Position numbers and translations under genes: made by a program. Below are positions 1-12,315 of a stretch of 64,000 bases of DNA, piece by piece. This DNA is from Siphonodentalium dalli. Lineage: Eukaryota > Mollusca > Scaphopoda > Gadilida > Siphonodentaliidae. The notes under the pieces are model-generated. The model did no database searches, was not told the DNA's origin, and saw only the letters and a program-made list of their open reading frames with translations. How positions within the stretch are numbered: the stretch's first letter is position 1; each line of letters begins with the position of its first letter. The DNA lies in assembly GCA_032622095.1 (NCBI GenBank), contig CP136062.1:3782001-3846000 (forward strand), in the 5' to 3' direction.

Positions 1-2973
1 TCAAAATGTATTCAGAACCAGTAAATGTCAGATCACAGAGTTGAACTTCTGATAGTTGATATAGTTATATGTGTGATAAGCAGGATGTAGATCCAAAATA
101 TCCCTGAAAATAGAAAATAAAGCACTTTAAGTATACAATAATACATACCGGTACACAATACAGACATGATTTAAAAAAGTGTGGTTGCACAACTAATCAA
201 TTGATCAAGTGTATGCTGCATTGTAAGTACTATGGCTTCTTTTCATGGAGTTTGAACAGCTAAATAAAAGGAACGACCAACAGTCCTTTTTTATGCCAAG
301 CAGTTTGATCTATCGAGTACAACCATGTAAATTTTTGCTGACATCTAAAAGCATTGTTGTCAACATTAAAAATAAACAGTAGTAACTACTACTGTAGCTG
401 GGATACTGGAGTTTGCTTTAATGAGGGTTAAATAATTTAATTCATCCAAGCTAATTACTAGTGTCTCTTTGATTTGCCGCACCTATTCCATGAGACACCC
501 GAGACAGTTCCCCCTACATATATTCTAAGCTGATGACAAACACTCTTTATTGCTAATTATTAGTGCCACTTTAAAATCATCTGAGAAACACAGCACCTAT
601 CCCACGACAATCCATGGGTCATGTTACAGTACCCCTGTGTATTAATTTTCCTACATACCCGGTATATTATCTTCTAAGCTGATACTACTTCTTAGCTCAT
701 CAATGCTATTTATTAACCCTTTCCTAACTGGAGCTTCCTGAAATTTTGCAAAAACCCTGTGCCAATGCTTTCTCTTATATACCGGTATGCGAGTCGCCAA
801 TATGGCACCTCACCTACAATGTACTAGTATAAAAGAGAATGCATTGGCCAAGTCTTTCCCAGGAAAAGGGAGCGATTGCTCCCACACCTATAATTACTGG
901 CAATATTTTATTCGCAGGTGCCAAAATTTGCACTTGTAAAAATGTTCACGGTCACTGTAATAGTTGATTAAGGTATATATGTTGATGAACTTGATCGAAT
1001 GTATATTTATAACCTTTCCCATCAGTTAAGTTATGGGCATGTGAAAAGTTTAACTGACATATGTCTATCCCACAGGTATTTTTTTTTGCCTAATATGTTT
1101 GAGGATTATCAGCGTTGGCCATGTGTTCTGTGATGGGAACCATTACTTAAACAGTTGCTACTATGATGCTAATAAGACATATATCTTTCAAGCTAAGTTT
1201 GCAGCGGTACAAGTAACTTAAAATGGTTGAGTTTTAACATGTACGTTTCCATGGTACTAATAACTGCGATGAACAGTGGATTGTCACTGGGGATCAGTGT
1301 CCACTGAGCCACTGACCAAGCACATGAGAAGATAAATTTACTTTGAGAAAAGTTCTACTTGTGTAAACTTGTGTGAAACGAAAGAAGAAAAATGTAATTG
1401 TACTTGCTCTCACTGATCGTTAGCTGACTAAACAATAAAAGAATTGAAAGACAGACCAATTGGTTTTAACATTATAACCACAAATCATGTATGGTAGCGA
1501 TTTTGCATTCAGTAAGTTAATCCATTTTTATATATCAGCTCACACATGGATAGGCCTACATGTACATGGGGAAACCGAAAGCTTGCATGATAGTTGTTTC
1601 GGTTTAATGTATAGTGTTTTCACAATGGAGTTGTGTTAGAAATTTGTTTTGTATTTATAACAGGAAGAGGCAAAAGTGTGTAACAGTAAGTTTGGCAACA
1701 CAATTATTGCTGTCGAGTGAAAAAAAATTAGGTTTGAGGTCCTGAACATGGATTTTGGTCAGTCGAAACATGGACATTATTTGGACCTTTTTATATGTAC
1801 CGGTACAGGTGCATGCAGTACATTTACATGTATGTTGTGCATGGCGGTTCTCAAATATATATTCAACATCGATTAAGAACTGTATCTGTAGCTGCGTAAA
1901 TTTAAAACTGAGCGAAAAATAATAATGTTCATACATGCGTGTCAAATATTACAAATATTAGGATGAAAGTTTAAACAAAATAATAGCTGGATCCAAGACA
2001 ATTCCCGCTACGTACCGTATTTCCTTAAAGTGTATAAACATGCTAGTTAGTGGTGTGAAGGTGAGGCCATTTGGTATTGCAGAATGGTTAATAATAATAC
2101 CAGTTTACTCTGACAAGTTTCAAAACTGAAAACAAACGGTACTGTACTGTAGTCAGTGTTGTGTACGTCAGACTTATTGTATTATTCCATACTTTCTGAT
2201 CAGGATTATCACCATGAAAATCATTTTACCATCGCCGTGTGTCAGTGTTATATCATTCGAAAAGTCAACAATGCGAGAATTCGATCGCTTCCGTTCTGTC
2301 TAAATAAGTTTTGGTCACAGGTAATGCCACCTTTGACAAAACTGTGTTCATAAATTAATTTTGTCGCTGTGTAGCCTGCAGATAACAACATAGTACTCGC
2401 AAGTATAATCACAAATAAAGTAGATGCTTGATTCGTTCAAATTGTGATTTCTAAATTTGTTGCAAGAATGAATCGGGGAATTATGACTTTGAACCCGAGT
2501 CACTAAACTTGGAGTCAACTGTCAAGAGTCAGTCTGCCATACCCTGGAAATTGGCTGGAATTGGTGAATTTGTTATATTCGCGGCCAAACAAGGCGTACA
2601 ATGTTACATCCTACATCCGATACTGATCATGTACATGTACTCACCTTGTGTATCATAAATGTAAGCAGTTTTTTTCTCGCCCAACGCGTGTGTTGTAATT
2701 GGCAATTCGTGGAAATAATAATCCGAGGTGGCGATTTTCGACTTTGTTTGAATAGCATCACTTGCCTAACAACCGTCTGCGAGCAGCGTTGATTCTGATT
2801 GGTTAAGACAAACGCGATTATCCAATCGCTGCATATGTGGCTTGGGAAGACGAGTTCAAAGTTCAAAGAGCGTTTCAAAGGTCAATTTATTTTTGGAAAG
2901 ATATTTTTTCGTTTAACAGTATTGCAGATTATATGCTCTCCCAGCGTCGAGTGTGTATACGCAGTACTCACTT
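1..2973. other. unassigned AT-rich sequence, no gene seen
   Basis: I see no coding region here; the open frames are short and unlike any family I know. Bases 1-100 resemble, in reverse orientation, a stretch near 38885-39015, so this end is a dispersed repeat. Around 2690-2830 the sequence becomes richer in CpG and carries CCAAT-type words on both strands (about 2797-2802 and 2822-2828). That could be a promoter remnant, but no transcript start or splice site confirms it. Confidence 0.5.
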
Positions 2974-3015
2974 AAGCCCACGGCTAGCCGCTTCGCGGCT
3001 AGCCTACGTGGGCTT
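2974..3015. repeat. GAA-triloop foldback with 3-nt bulge
   Basis: An outer 8-bp arm (2974-2981 pairs with 3008-3015) encloses an inner perfect 10-bp stem (2982-2991 with 2995-3004). The inner stem is closed by a TTC triloop, which reads GAA on the minus strand. A 3-nt bulge at 3005-3007 lies between inner and outer stems. The same plan with different stem sequences occurs at 49745-49782, suggesting a functional terminus of a mobile repeat. Confidence 0.8.
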
Positions 3016-3450
3016 ATAAATAATGTTAACTGGACGGACCATATGGACGGAAAGTAATGAACGTATCACTGATGAGCAGAAGCATATTCAAGCCCCTTAG
3101 ACTGGAAAATAACAAGTTCCCTGCTAACTCGACGGTAGTCGTGCTTAGCCAGAACGCGCTGTGACCACTCTCAGCTGCCCAAAAATAGCTATTCATATTA
3201 CTAACTTGGACTTTCATAACTATCCAACCCTTATTCATATTACAGCCTAATCACCAATATTTGCCAGTGACACAGACAGTGATAATTCTGCCCCCCCCCC
3301 ACTGACTATTCGGCAGATGAGAGCATCCCCACAACGGTGTTATCCATTAATTAACCGTGCTTGGGTAGTGAGCTTGCCCGAACATGGACTACCCACAGAA
3401 GCACTATCCACGAACAAACCTGTAAAAACCTGTCCAACCGTGATCTATTT

Positions 3451-3505
3451 GATCGCGTCACTACATTCACCCTCTGGGGACCTCATTCAGCAAATGACAG
3501 GCACA
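3451..3505. repeat. remnant of the GAGGTCCCC foldback family
   Basis: The sequence TTCACCCTCTGGGGACCTC and its downstream AAATGACAG match one arm of a dispersed foldback repeat that is better preserved at about 44318-44410, 27337-27430 and 12215-12310. Only one arm is recognisable here. The first part of the repeat appears lost. Confidence 0.5.
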
Positions 3506-3618
3506 ATAAACTCTGGCTTGGTCAGAAAGTCGGTTTTCCGGACTAGAATTGAAGCACACACACCTATGTACACAATGCGGCACTTTGTTTGGGTTGTCGT
3601 GGAAAAATCGCTAACACG

Positions 3619-3860
3619 CTCAACATTATTCCATTACAGAAAGAGAAAGTAACGTCAGGCACGGGAGGATATTGCTCTGCGAGAATATCTCTCTTGTAGA
3701 CCCCCATTGCATCTCCGAAACTCCCTACGCTTTCTCCATCGAAGAGGTCAACCAGTGCCTGGACGAGTTTTATATCGGTGTAATGTGCTTGCATATTCGC
3801 AGAGCAATATCCTCCCGTGCCTGACGTTACTTTCTCTTTCTGTAATGGAATAATGTTGAG
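3619..3860. repeat. perfect 64-bp inverted repeat
   Basis: Bases 3619-3682 are the exact reverse complement of 3797-3860, separated by a 114-bp spacer. Perfect identity over 64 bp implies a recent event or ongoing gene conversion. No TIR-transposon hallmark or target duplication is evident. The spacer shows no recognisable product. Confidence 0.9.
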
Positions 3861-5689
3861 TGTTGTAACCATATGGGGGTGGTGTCTCAGTTGGTTAGGT
3901 GCAATAATTTATCTTATTAACCATATACTCAGTTGGTTAGGGGCAGTGCGCAACAGTTTATCTTATTCGTGTATCTGGTCAAGTTTGACAGAGCTTTGCG
4001 CATTTGACCAACATAATTGAAGCCGTCAAGCGTACCAATCGCGACAAACGTAATAATGTATGGATCACACACATGGATGACAATTTGATTCGTGTATCTG
4101 GGCAAGTTTATCAGAGCATTACGCTCAAATCGCGAAAGGTGGTGTTTATGTGACCGTGCTATTTTATATACCAAATCAGTATATGCCTTTATTACATGCT
4201 ACACATGTATACTAATTAAGTTATTATACCTAACTAACTAATATACATTTTATAGCCGCATTGTAATCATTTCATTCCGCGTACTTGGTTCATTCCATTC
4301 CGCGCTATTCCGTTCTATACATTTCCCATCCCCAGTCGCATACCTGTTCTGTATTTTGCTATTTCCTATTTCTATCTACGCCCAATCTCTTACCCGCTTA
4401 AGTCTTCCTCTGTCTAGTTCATCGCACAATTTGAGATCTAACTGTCGGACACTAAGGTGTCTTAGCCAATCACAGGTAAGCTTATTTGCCGCGCTTTTCA
4501 GTTGATAATTAGCGTTCGATGTGACAACATCGTTCCGTCGTTAAACACTCAGTGTAATCGTACATTCTTCTATGCCTGAAGAATGTCACAGTTATAAAGT
4601 TTAATGTAAACTACGTTATGACATCTTGACCTATGCTTTCCAAAGGATGGTATGTAATATTTGTTATATGTTTTCACCCGTTATTATAGTTTGTATTTTA
4701 ATAATATTGTCTTCGGTTTTGAAACTTTAGTGTTGGTCACATTTGCATAAATACATTTGCTCCATAATGTAGGGATTTAGGAAATCGCACGCTGCGTTCA
4801 TAATTTCCCTTTTATACTAGCAATATAGGTTTTATTTCTAACTGTTCGTCACAGTTAGGATTGTGTCAAAATAGTTGTTTATATCGACAATAGGGAAGTT
4901 GGTTTTTGACACAATCACATTTCACATATTTATTCATATCCATTCTGGATATGTAACTAGGCAGCAACTACAACCTATGTATTTGTTCGCCAGGGTCCTG
5001 TAACTCCTGTTGGTTATTTCGTTGGATCTCTGGATTGATGTCTGATGTTTGATGTTGTTGGAACTTGGAAGTCAAGCTGTCCATATAGACGTGTGTGATG
5101 TCATCCATGTGTCTTGTGATGTGATGTCGGATTGTGTTCACTGTTCCGTTTGCATAAGTATCGAATAAATGCATGATGAAGACTTTTAAAGGTAGGCTCA
5201 TTTTACTATAGACCCTGTCAGATGTTTAGACTCAGAGCCCTACAAATGTTTGTGATAGCGACATGGTTCTCTTAAGACCCACCCCTGTGCTCTACCACAT
5301 TTGCACAACCGTTCTGGACGACTATCCGAAAGGTGAGGTGTATTGCGTATTGGTCTGACATTAGGAAGTAGAGGGATTGCAATCATATTTGTGTATCTCG
5401 TTCACAAAAGCATTGAGCATTGGGCTAACATGAGCAGCCCGTCGAAGAATCGTCTTGATTCAAATATGACCGGTTCTAATGCTGCGGATCAGACAATGGG
5501 TGGTAATCTGATTAATGTATCTGGGCGAGTGTGTTTCAGCGTGCGGGTCTATTTGCGATAGCTGCGGATTTCCAAACGTTCAAGACAGTGAGTGCGGAAC
5601 ACAGCGCATTAGTCCAACGTAAGCAAACACAAGGCAAGTATATGTCATCACGGAACCCTGAACATGGCAAAGTAGATAAGATTGGATAG
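3861..5689. other. unassigned sequence, no gene seen
   Basis: No recognisable gene. Two tRNA box-A-like words (CTCAGTTGGTTAGG) occur at about 3886-3900 and 3928-3942, but no cloverleaf follows. A good splice-donor-like word occurs near 4470-4480 without an associated reading frame. A short minus-strand open frame at 4968-5201 has no recognisable motif. Confidence 0.5.
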
Positions 5690-6483
5690 TTACCCATGGG
5701 TATGACACAAGGTCAATTCACATGCCCCGTGGTGATAAACTAGGTCTTCACGGACCACAAAAATGTAGGGAAATTATACGATATTCGATATTTACCTTAG
5801 GGTATGAGACAAGAATATTTCACAGGCCCCGTGGGGGCCATATCGGGAAACAGTTGGACGGTTCTGAAATCCTGGCCCATTTATACCGAAAAAGGACCGC
5901 ACGCCGCTAGGCTTTTGATAAACTAGGTCATCACGGAACCCATATTATAGGGAAATTCGAAAATTATTCAATATTTACCATAGGGTATGAGACAAGGCCA
6001 ATTCTGAGGCCCCGGGGTGGACATACCGGGGCACACTTGGGATTTTCTAAAAAAAACTGGCATATGTATACTAGCTAGGCTTTTGATAAACTAGGACACC
6101 ACGGACCCCATAACTAGGGAAATTAAATGTTTATTCGATATTTACCCTATGGTATGAAACATGGTCTATTCACAGGTCCCGTGGGGGAAACAACGGGGCA
6201 CATTGGGGTTTTTCTGATATATTTCGACACATAAACCGGAAAAGGACCATACCATAAATTAGGTCATCACGGAACACCAAAATTTGGAAATTACATGATA
6301 CTCTATATTTACTGTCGGGTATGAGTCAAGGTATTTTCCATACCCCATGGTGGACATATCGGGGCACCTTGGGACTACGTATATCGGAACCGCACCACAC
6401 ATAGCTAGGCTTTCGATGAATTAGGTTATCATGGAATACCAAAATATGGAAATTGTATGATATCAGATATTTACCCTAGAGTA
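5690..6483. repeat. tandem array of about 165-bp units
   Basis: The words GGGTATGAGACAAGG, a CCCCGTGG-type word and AACTAGGTCATCACGGA recur in order. The GGTATGA landmark lies near 5699, 5801, 5984, 6151, 6318 and 6481, giving a period of roughly 165 bp after a short first spacing. Units are diverged. The array is interrupted in its last unit by the LINE that begins at 6499. Confidence 0.75.
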
Positions 6484-6493
6484 TAAGAGTAAT

Positions 6494-9373
6494 ATGACGG
6501 GCGCTTCCTTACCTTTTTGCTCTCATTTATCTAAACTAAGAAAATGTAAAGAGACTAAATTAATTGAACAAATAACAAATCTAGAGAAAATTACAACGGA
6601 AAAAGAAAGTTTAGAAATGGAGAAGCTTAAACGTGAATTAGAAACATTACGAGAAGAAAAACTAAATGGAATATTTGTTAGATCACGTGCTAGATGGATT
6701 GGTGACGGGGAGAAGCCAAGTAAATATTTCTTAAATTTAGAAAAACGAGATTTTACGTCTAAAACCATCCAAAAATTACAGGCAGATAACGGAGACATGA
6801 TATATGAACAACATGAAATCCTTCAAGAGACAAACCATTTCTATAAACGTCTTTATAAAAACCAAGATGCAGAAACACATTCCTTAAACATTGATAACTT
6901 AATAACTAACGTGTGTGATATAAATGACAAAGTTGAAATAAATAAATTAACGCTAGAGACTGGTCGATGTTTGGAAGGAGAAATTAGTTACAGCGAAGCG
7001 CTAAATTACTTGAAAAAAATGAAAAATAATAAATGCACTGGAAACGATGGATATTCTGTAGAGTTTTTTAAATTCTTCTGGCGAGATGTTGGAACCTACC
7101 TGGTCAGATCACTTAACTACGGCATGAAAGTTGGAAAACTATCTGTTACACAGAGGCAGGGAATAGTAACACTCCTCCCCAAAGACAACAAACCACGACA
7201 ATTTCTTAAAAACTGGAGACCAATATCCTTATTAAATGTGACATATAAAATTCTTACAGGAGTCCTATCTGAAAGATTAAAACAAGTTTTACCATTTCTA
7301 ATACATTCAGATCAAACCGGATTTATATCTGGACGGTATATTGGGGAGAATATTCGACTAGTGATGGACATGATGCTACATACAAAGCAAAATAAAATAC
7401 CGGGACTCTTGCTATTGATAGATTTTGAAAAAGCATTTGATTCGATATCCTGGAAATTTATATACAGTGTACTAAAATACTTTAATTTTAGTCAACCATT
7501 TATCGATTATATAAAGACTTTATATTGTGATACTTCATCATGTATAAATTTAAATGGGCAAATATCAGACTTTTTCAACTTAGAGAGAGGATGTAGACAA
7601 GGCGATCCAATATCCCCATATATTTTTTTATTATGTGCAGAAATTCTTGGTATTATGGTACGATTCTCAAAAAACATAAATGGTATCAATGTTGGTAATA
7701 AGAATATAAGAATGTCGCAATATGCCGATGATACATCTCTTTTCCTCGATGGGTCACCAGATTCTCTAGAAGCAGCTATGAAAGTACTTGATAACTATAA
7801 ATATGTATCGGGTCTAAAAATTAACTATGACAAAACACACGCAGTGTGGATTGGTACAAAGGCAGACAGCACGGAACAGATATGTGACCGATGGAAATTA
7901 AACTGGAATCCAGAAACCTTTAAAATACTTGGTATAGAATTTCATCATGACACTAAACGTATGATTGACATAAATTTTACAAACGGGCTTATGCAATTAA
8001 AGAACATACTGGCAATGTGGAGTAAACGTAACCTAACTGTTCTCGGTAAAATAACTGTTGTCAAATCGCTAGCTATTTCAAAATTAGTACACCTGTTCCT
8101 TGCACTACCGAACCCCACAGATGAATATATAAAAAATTTAAATAAACTGCTCTTTGGTTTCATTTGGAACCAAGGTCCAGATAGAATAAGTAGAAAACTG
8201 CTCACTCAGAACTATGCTTCTGGTGGGTGTAAAATGATTGATATTAAGACTTTCATAAATTCTATGAAGATATCATGGGTTAAGCGAGTTATCACACAAC
8301 GGGCTTCCTGGGTTACAGTTTTCGAACACTCTTGTAGTATATTTTGTAATAGTTGGTATCTAATGTCATCTACAATTTTAAAAAACCAATCTAAAACACT
8401 TGATAACAATTTCTGGAAAGATGTAGTAAATGCCTGGATTCTGTACTGTGACAAACTAGCACCGGTGATTCAATGTGATCTCCTCACTACACCTTTAGTA
8501 GGATTCGAGGATACGGTAAAACTGGTGAAGCCACGATTGAAACTGTTCATGACTGATAAGCTTATATACATATTCGATTTTCAAGACAATTTAGGAAAGT
8601 ACCTGTCACAGGAAGAATTTAACGCTCTACACAAAACAAACATCGACTTTCTAACTTTTAACGGAATTGTAAAATCAATCAAGAAAAGAGATAAATTTTT
8701 AAGTAAAAGCGACAGGGTTTTGCGCCCTCATATACCATTTCAATTAATAAATTTACTTGCTCCGAACAGTGCTAAATCCACGTATAAAACAATGTTACCA
8801 ATTGAATCACCCCATAAACAAATAAGTAAATGGGAACGAAAGTTGAACCGAACATATAATGTCGAGTTCTGGACTGAAGTATATAGATGCCCATTTATTT
8901 ACGTCACCGATACCAAACTTAAGTGGTTCCAATACCGAATAAATACACATATCATCGGTACAAAACAACTTTTGAAAAAAATGAAAATATCTGACGACGA
9001 CTCATGCACCTTCTGTAAATCTAATACTGAATCGATCATTCACATTTTCTGGGAATGTCCAAACATACAATATTTTTGGAATACGGTCGAAAATTGGGTA
9101 TTTTATAATACGAGTACTAGATTACAACTCACACGTGAAACTGCAATATTTAGCAGCCGCCCTGGAAAATATACCAGTCCTTGGATAATATTCCTTCTTA
9201 TCTTTGTTAGATATCACATTTATAGATCAAAGATGAATAACTCTATGCCAAACCTCACCGGACTTAAAAAAGAACTTAGTTTATATTTCCATTCTGAGCG
9301 TGTTTTTTATTATAATAAAGGTCAATACACTAAATTTAAACAAAGATGGTCTTATCTAGAAGAACTATTTTAA
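6494..9373 (+). CDS. LINE reverse transcriptase, L1/Tx1-like, endonuclease missing
   Basis: This open frame of 959 codons encodes an RNA-templated DNA polymerase of a non-LTR retrotransposon. Visible are a charged coiled-coil-like linker (about residues 20-60), an IDFEKAFDS motif with the first catalytic Asp near 310, GCRQGDPISP at about 366-375, and the catalytic YADD at 410-413. A C-terminal CCHC-type knuckle (C-x2-C-x8-H-x4-C) lies near residue 838. The GCRQGDP and YADD style is typical of the L1/Tx1 lineage. The endonuclease domain expected upstream is absent. The apparent start ATG at 6494 lies inside the flanking target duplication, so it is host sequence: the frame is a truncated ORF2 that happens to have gained an upstream ATG. 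All RT motifs look intact, but without the endonuclease the copy is unlikely to mobilise itself. Confidence 0.93.
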   Translation: MTGASLPFCSHLSKLRKCKETKLIEQITNLEKITTEKESLEMEKLKRELETLREEKLNGIFVRSRARWIGDGEKPSKYFLNLEKRDFTSKTIQKLQADNGDMIYEQHEILQETNHFYKRLYKNQDAETHSLNIDNLITNVCDINDKVEINKLTLETGRCLEGEISYSEALNYLKKMKNNKCTGNDGYSVEFFKFFWRDVGTYLVRSLNYGMKVGKLSVTQRQGIVTLLPKDNKPRQFLKNWRPISLLNVTYKILTGVLSERLKQVLPFLIHSDQTGFISGRYIGENIRLVMDMMLHTKQNKIPGLLLLIDFEKAFDSISWKFIYSVLKYFNFSQPFIDYIKTLYCDTSSCINLNGQISDFFNLERGCRQGDPISPYIFLLCAEILGIMVRFSKNINGINVGNKNIRMSQYADDTSLFLDGSPDSLEAAMKVLDNYKYVSGLKINYDKTHAVWIGTKADSTEQICDRWKLNWNPETFKILGIEFHHDTKRMIDINFTNGLMQLKNILAMWSKRNLTVLGKITVVKSLAISKLVHLFLALPNPTDEYIKNLNKLLFGFIWNQGPDRISRKLLTQNYASGGCKMIDIKTFINSMKISWVKRVITQRASWVTVFEHSCSIFCNSWYLMSSTILKNQSKTLDNNFWKDVVNAWILYCDKLAPVIQCDLLTTPLVGFEDTVKLVKPRLKLFMTDKLIYIFDFQDNLGKYLSQEEFNALHKTNIDFLTFNGIVKSIKKRDKFLSKSDRVLRPHIPFQLINLLAPNSAKSTYKTMLPIESPHKQISKWERKLNRTYNVEFWTEVYRCPFIYVTDTKLKWFQYRINTHIIGTKQLLKKMKISDDDSCTFCKSNTESIIHIFWECPNIQYFWNTVENWVFYNTSTRLQLTRETAIFSSRPGKYTSPWIIFLLIFVRYHIYRSKMNNSMPNLTGLKKELSLYFHSERVFYYNKGQYTKFKQRWSYLEELF

Positions 9374-9792
9374 TTTAATGTGTGACTGCACATGCCAACC
9401 CTAAAACCTGCGTAACGCACCAACACACCCTGACATTGGTTTTCGGCAAGCAATCAAATATATATGCTGCTGGTGTAACATAATTAATATTAGAGATCCA
9501 ATTTTCTGATTCCAAATAACAGCAATATACAATACAAACTTGAACAATAACTTATAGTATACATCGTTATATATAGAATAGTGAATAAAACATGGGTCGT
9601 TTTTTCTTTTGCCCCCCCCCCTTCCCCACCCGGGTCCAAAATTATGGGGGGAAAATGACAAGTTAAAGTATATTACACAATACAATATTCCTGAATTTCT
9701 ATTGATACAAATCTACCATGTGTAATGTCAACGTTATGTTTTGTAAGACTATATATTTTGTCGCAATAAAAATATTAAAAAAAATAAATAAA
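6499..9792 (+). mobile_element. 5'-truncated L1/Tx1-like LINE with 15-bp TSD
   Basis: The insertion is bounded by an exact 15-bp direct repeat, TAAGAGTAATATGAC, at 6484-6498 and 9793-9807. It ends in an A-rich tail (about 9767-9792). Such a duplication plus an A-rich 3' end is the signature of target-primed reverse transcription. The 5' part (any ORF1 and the endonuclease) is missing, as expected for 5' truncation. About 420 bp of non-coding 3' sequence follow the ORF. The uninterrupted frame and exact TSD indicate a recent insertion into the upstream tandem array. Confidence 0.92.
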
Positions 9793-9989
9793 TAAGAGTA
9801 ATATGACTATACGTAAACGTAATTTGCGAGCCCTCAAGTGTAGGCCTACTTTTATGACAATAACGAATGCATGAATTCACAAATAGAAATGGGACATAAA
9901 TTTGCACCCACTGGGTTGGAATTTTGCAACAGTTAACAGTTATTTCAATACTTTCAACTGTTGGAAAAATTAATTGAATCAACCCTTTG

Positions 9990-12030
9990 GCTTGGAACTT
10001 TCCATAGATTACCATATATATGGAACTTGTATATATCTGTGCAGGAGATGTCCCTTTTACCAAATACACTAGAGCTCTGGGTGGAGATAAAGATTCATGG
10101 GGCAGGGATGCTGATATGCATTAGGACATATGTTTTTCTTCCAGTTTCGAGTCTATGTAGGTCCACCACATGAGGGAAGCAGGCCCTGTAACCCCTAATT
10201 CCATTTTTATGACCATGGATATTGTATGTATCTGTGCATGAGATGCTCCTTTATTCAAATATACTAGAGTTCCAGAATGGAGACATACTTGCATGGGGCA
10301 AGGATGCTGATGACATCAAAATAGGGTTGTTTACCCAATTTTAAGTCAATAAGTACAGTAAAGCCCTAAGTAATCGAGTCCTTAACCACAGCAAAATTAA
10401 GGGTAACTTTTCAGGATTTAGTCGGAAATATGGATTGTTGCCATTCATCGGAAAGCTGTACACCATATGAGGGAAGCAAACCCCCCACCATGGACCCCTA
10501 ATTCCCTGTTTATGACCATGAAACTTGTATATAATTTTATACATATGCAGGAGATGTCCCTTTTACCAAAAACACTAGAGCTCCGGATGGAGATAAACAA
10601 TCATGGGCAGTGATGCTGATATGCATTAGGAAATATGTTTTTTCTTCAATTTTCGAGTCTATATAGGACCATCACACGAGGGAAGCAGGCCCCATGTAGC
10701 CCTTTACCTGTATGCCCACCATATGATGGAAGCAGGCCCCCTGTAACCCCTAGTTCGCTTGTTATGACCATGGATATTGTATGTATCTGTGCAGGAGATG
10801 CCCCTTTATTCAAATACACTAGAGCTCCAGGATGGTGAGAAACCTGCATGGGCAGGGATTCTGATGACATGAAAATAGGGGTTTTTACCAAATTTTAAGT
10901 CAATAAGTACACCATATGAGGGAAGCAAGCCCCCCCCCCCCCCGGGCCCATAATTCCTTGTATGACCATGCAGCTTGTAAATATCTGTTCAGGAGATGTC
11001 CCTTTTATCAGATACACTAGAGCTCCGGGTGGAGACACTCATTCATGGGCAAGTATGCTGATATGCATTAGGAAATACAAATGTACATGTACATGTACAT
11101 TGTACATGTATGTGTTTCCTTCAATTTTCAAGTCTACTAGTATATACATGTAGGTCCAGCACAGGAGGGAAGCAGGTGTACCATGTAACCCATAATTCCC
11201 TTTTTATGACCATGTATATTGTATGCATCTGTGCAGGATATGTCCCTTCATTATAATACACTAGAGCTCCAGGATGGTGACATACTTGCATGGGGCAGGG
11301 ATGTTGATGATATGAAAATAGGGGTTGTTACCCAAATGTTAAGTCAATAAGTACACCATATGAGGGAAGCAAGCCCCCAGGGACCCTTAATTACCTTTGT
11401 ATGACCATGGAACTTGTTTAAATAGGTGCAGGAGATGTCCCTTTTATCAAATACACTAGAGCTCCGGGTGGATTAGGAAATATGTTTTTCTTCAATTTTC
11501 AAGTCTATATAGGCCCACCACATCAGGGAAGCAGGCATCCTGTAACCCTAATTACCTTTTTATAACCATGGATATTGTATGTATCTGTGCAGGAGATGCC
11601 CCATTTTTCAGATACACTAGAGTTCCAGGATGGTGACATACTTGCATGGGGCAGGGATGCTGATGACATGAAAATAGGGGTTTTTAGCAATTTTAAGTCA
11701 ATAAGTACACCATACTAGTACATGCACGAGGGAAGCAAGCCCTCATTGACCCCTAATTTCCCTTGTATGACCATGGAACTTGTATATATGTGTGCAGGAG
11801 ATGTCCCTTTATCAAAAACTCTAGAGCTCCGGGTTGAGACACACATTCATGGGGTAGGTATGCTGATATGCATTAGGAAATATGTTTTTTCTTCAATTTT
11901 CGAGTCTATATACATGCACATGTAGGCCCACCACATGAGGGAAGCAGGCCCCTTGTAACCACTAAAAAAGGCAATAATTCCCTTTTTATGACCAGGGATA
12001 TTATATGCATCTGTGCAGGAGATGCCACAT
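9990..12030. repeat. tandem array of about 440-bp dimeric units
   Basis: Two related half-units alternate. One contains CACTAGAGCTCCGGGTGG with GATATGCATTAGGAAATATG; the other contains ACTAGAGCTCCAGGATGG with GATGACATGAAAATAGGG. Type-A landmarks lie near 10064, 10571, 11011, 11451 and 11820. Type-B landmarks lie near 10262, 10818, 11262 and 11610. The usual dimer period is about 440 bp. The first interval is longer because a small foldback repeat (about 10353-10440) is inserted. No coding potential is apparent. Confidence 0.8.
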
Positions 12031-12315
12031 TATTCAGATTGAAGTTCTACAGTTGAAGTTTGTAATGCACACCCATTGAGTACCTCAATTATGTATTTTA
12101 TCTTCTGCAAATTAGGGGAACATAAAAACTGAACAGAAAGGCAAGTCAAAAAGTAACTAAAACAAAATTTCAATTTGATACTTAAGATACTTCCCAGAAG
12201 ATGATGCCTAAGCAGAATTAGGTCCCTGGAGGGTGTATTTGGTGATGCTAGCCTGTTGTACAGGGTAGCAACACTAAATTATCTGAGGACCTAATTCTGC
12301 AAATGTCAGACACAC
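12030..12315 (-). repeat. reverse copy of the 458-bp foldback unit
   Basis: Read on the minus strand, this resembles the units of the 43.7-45.2 kb array, including the TTCTGGGAAGTATC and CCCTAATTTGCAGAAGATAA words. A foldback of the GAGGTCCC family lies at about 12215-12300, with arms around a short loop. Confidence 0.7.

Noticed and set aside
3884..3945. tRNA box-A-like words CTCAGTTGGTTAGG
   Set aside because: No box B at the right distance and no cloverleaf; two tandem words suggest a local duplication only.
4968..5201. 77-codon open frame on the minus strand
   Set aside because: No motif or splice context that supports a gene; chance openness is likely.
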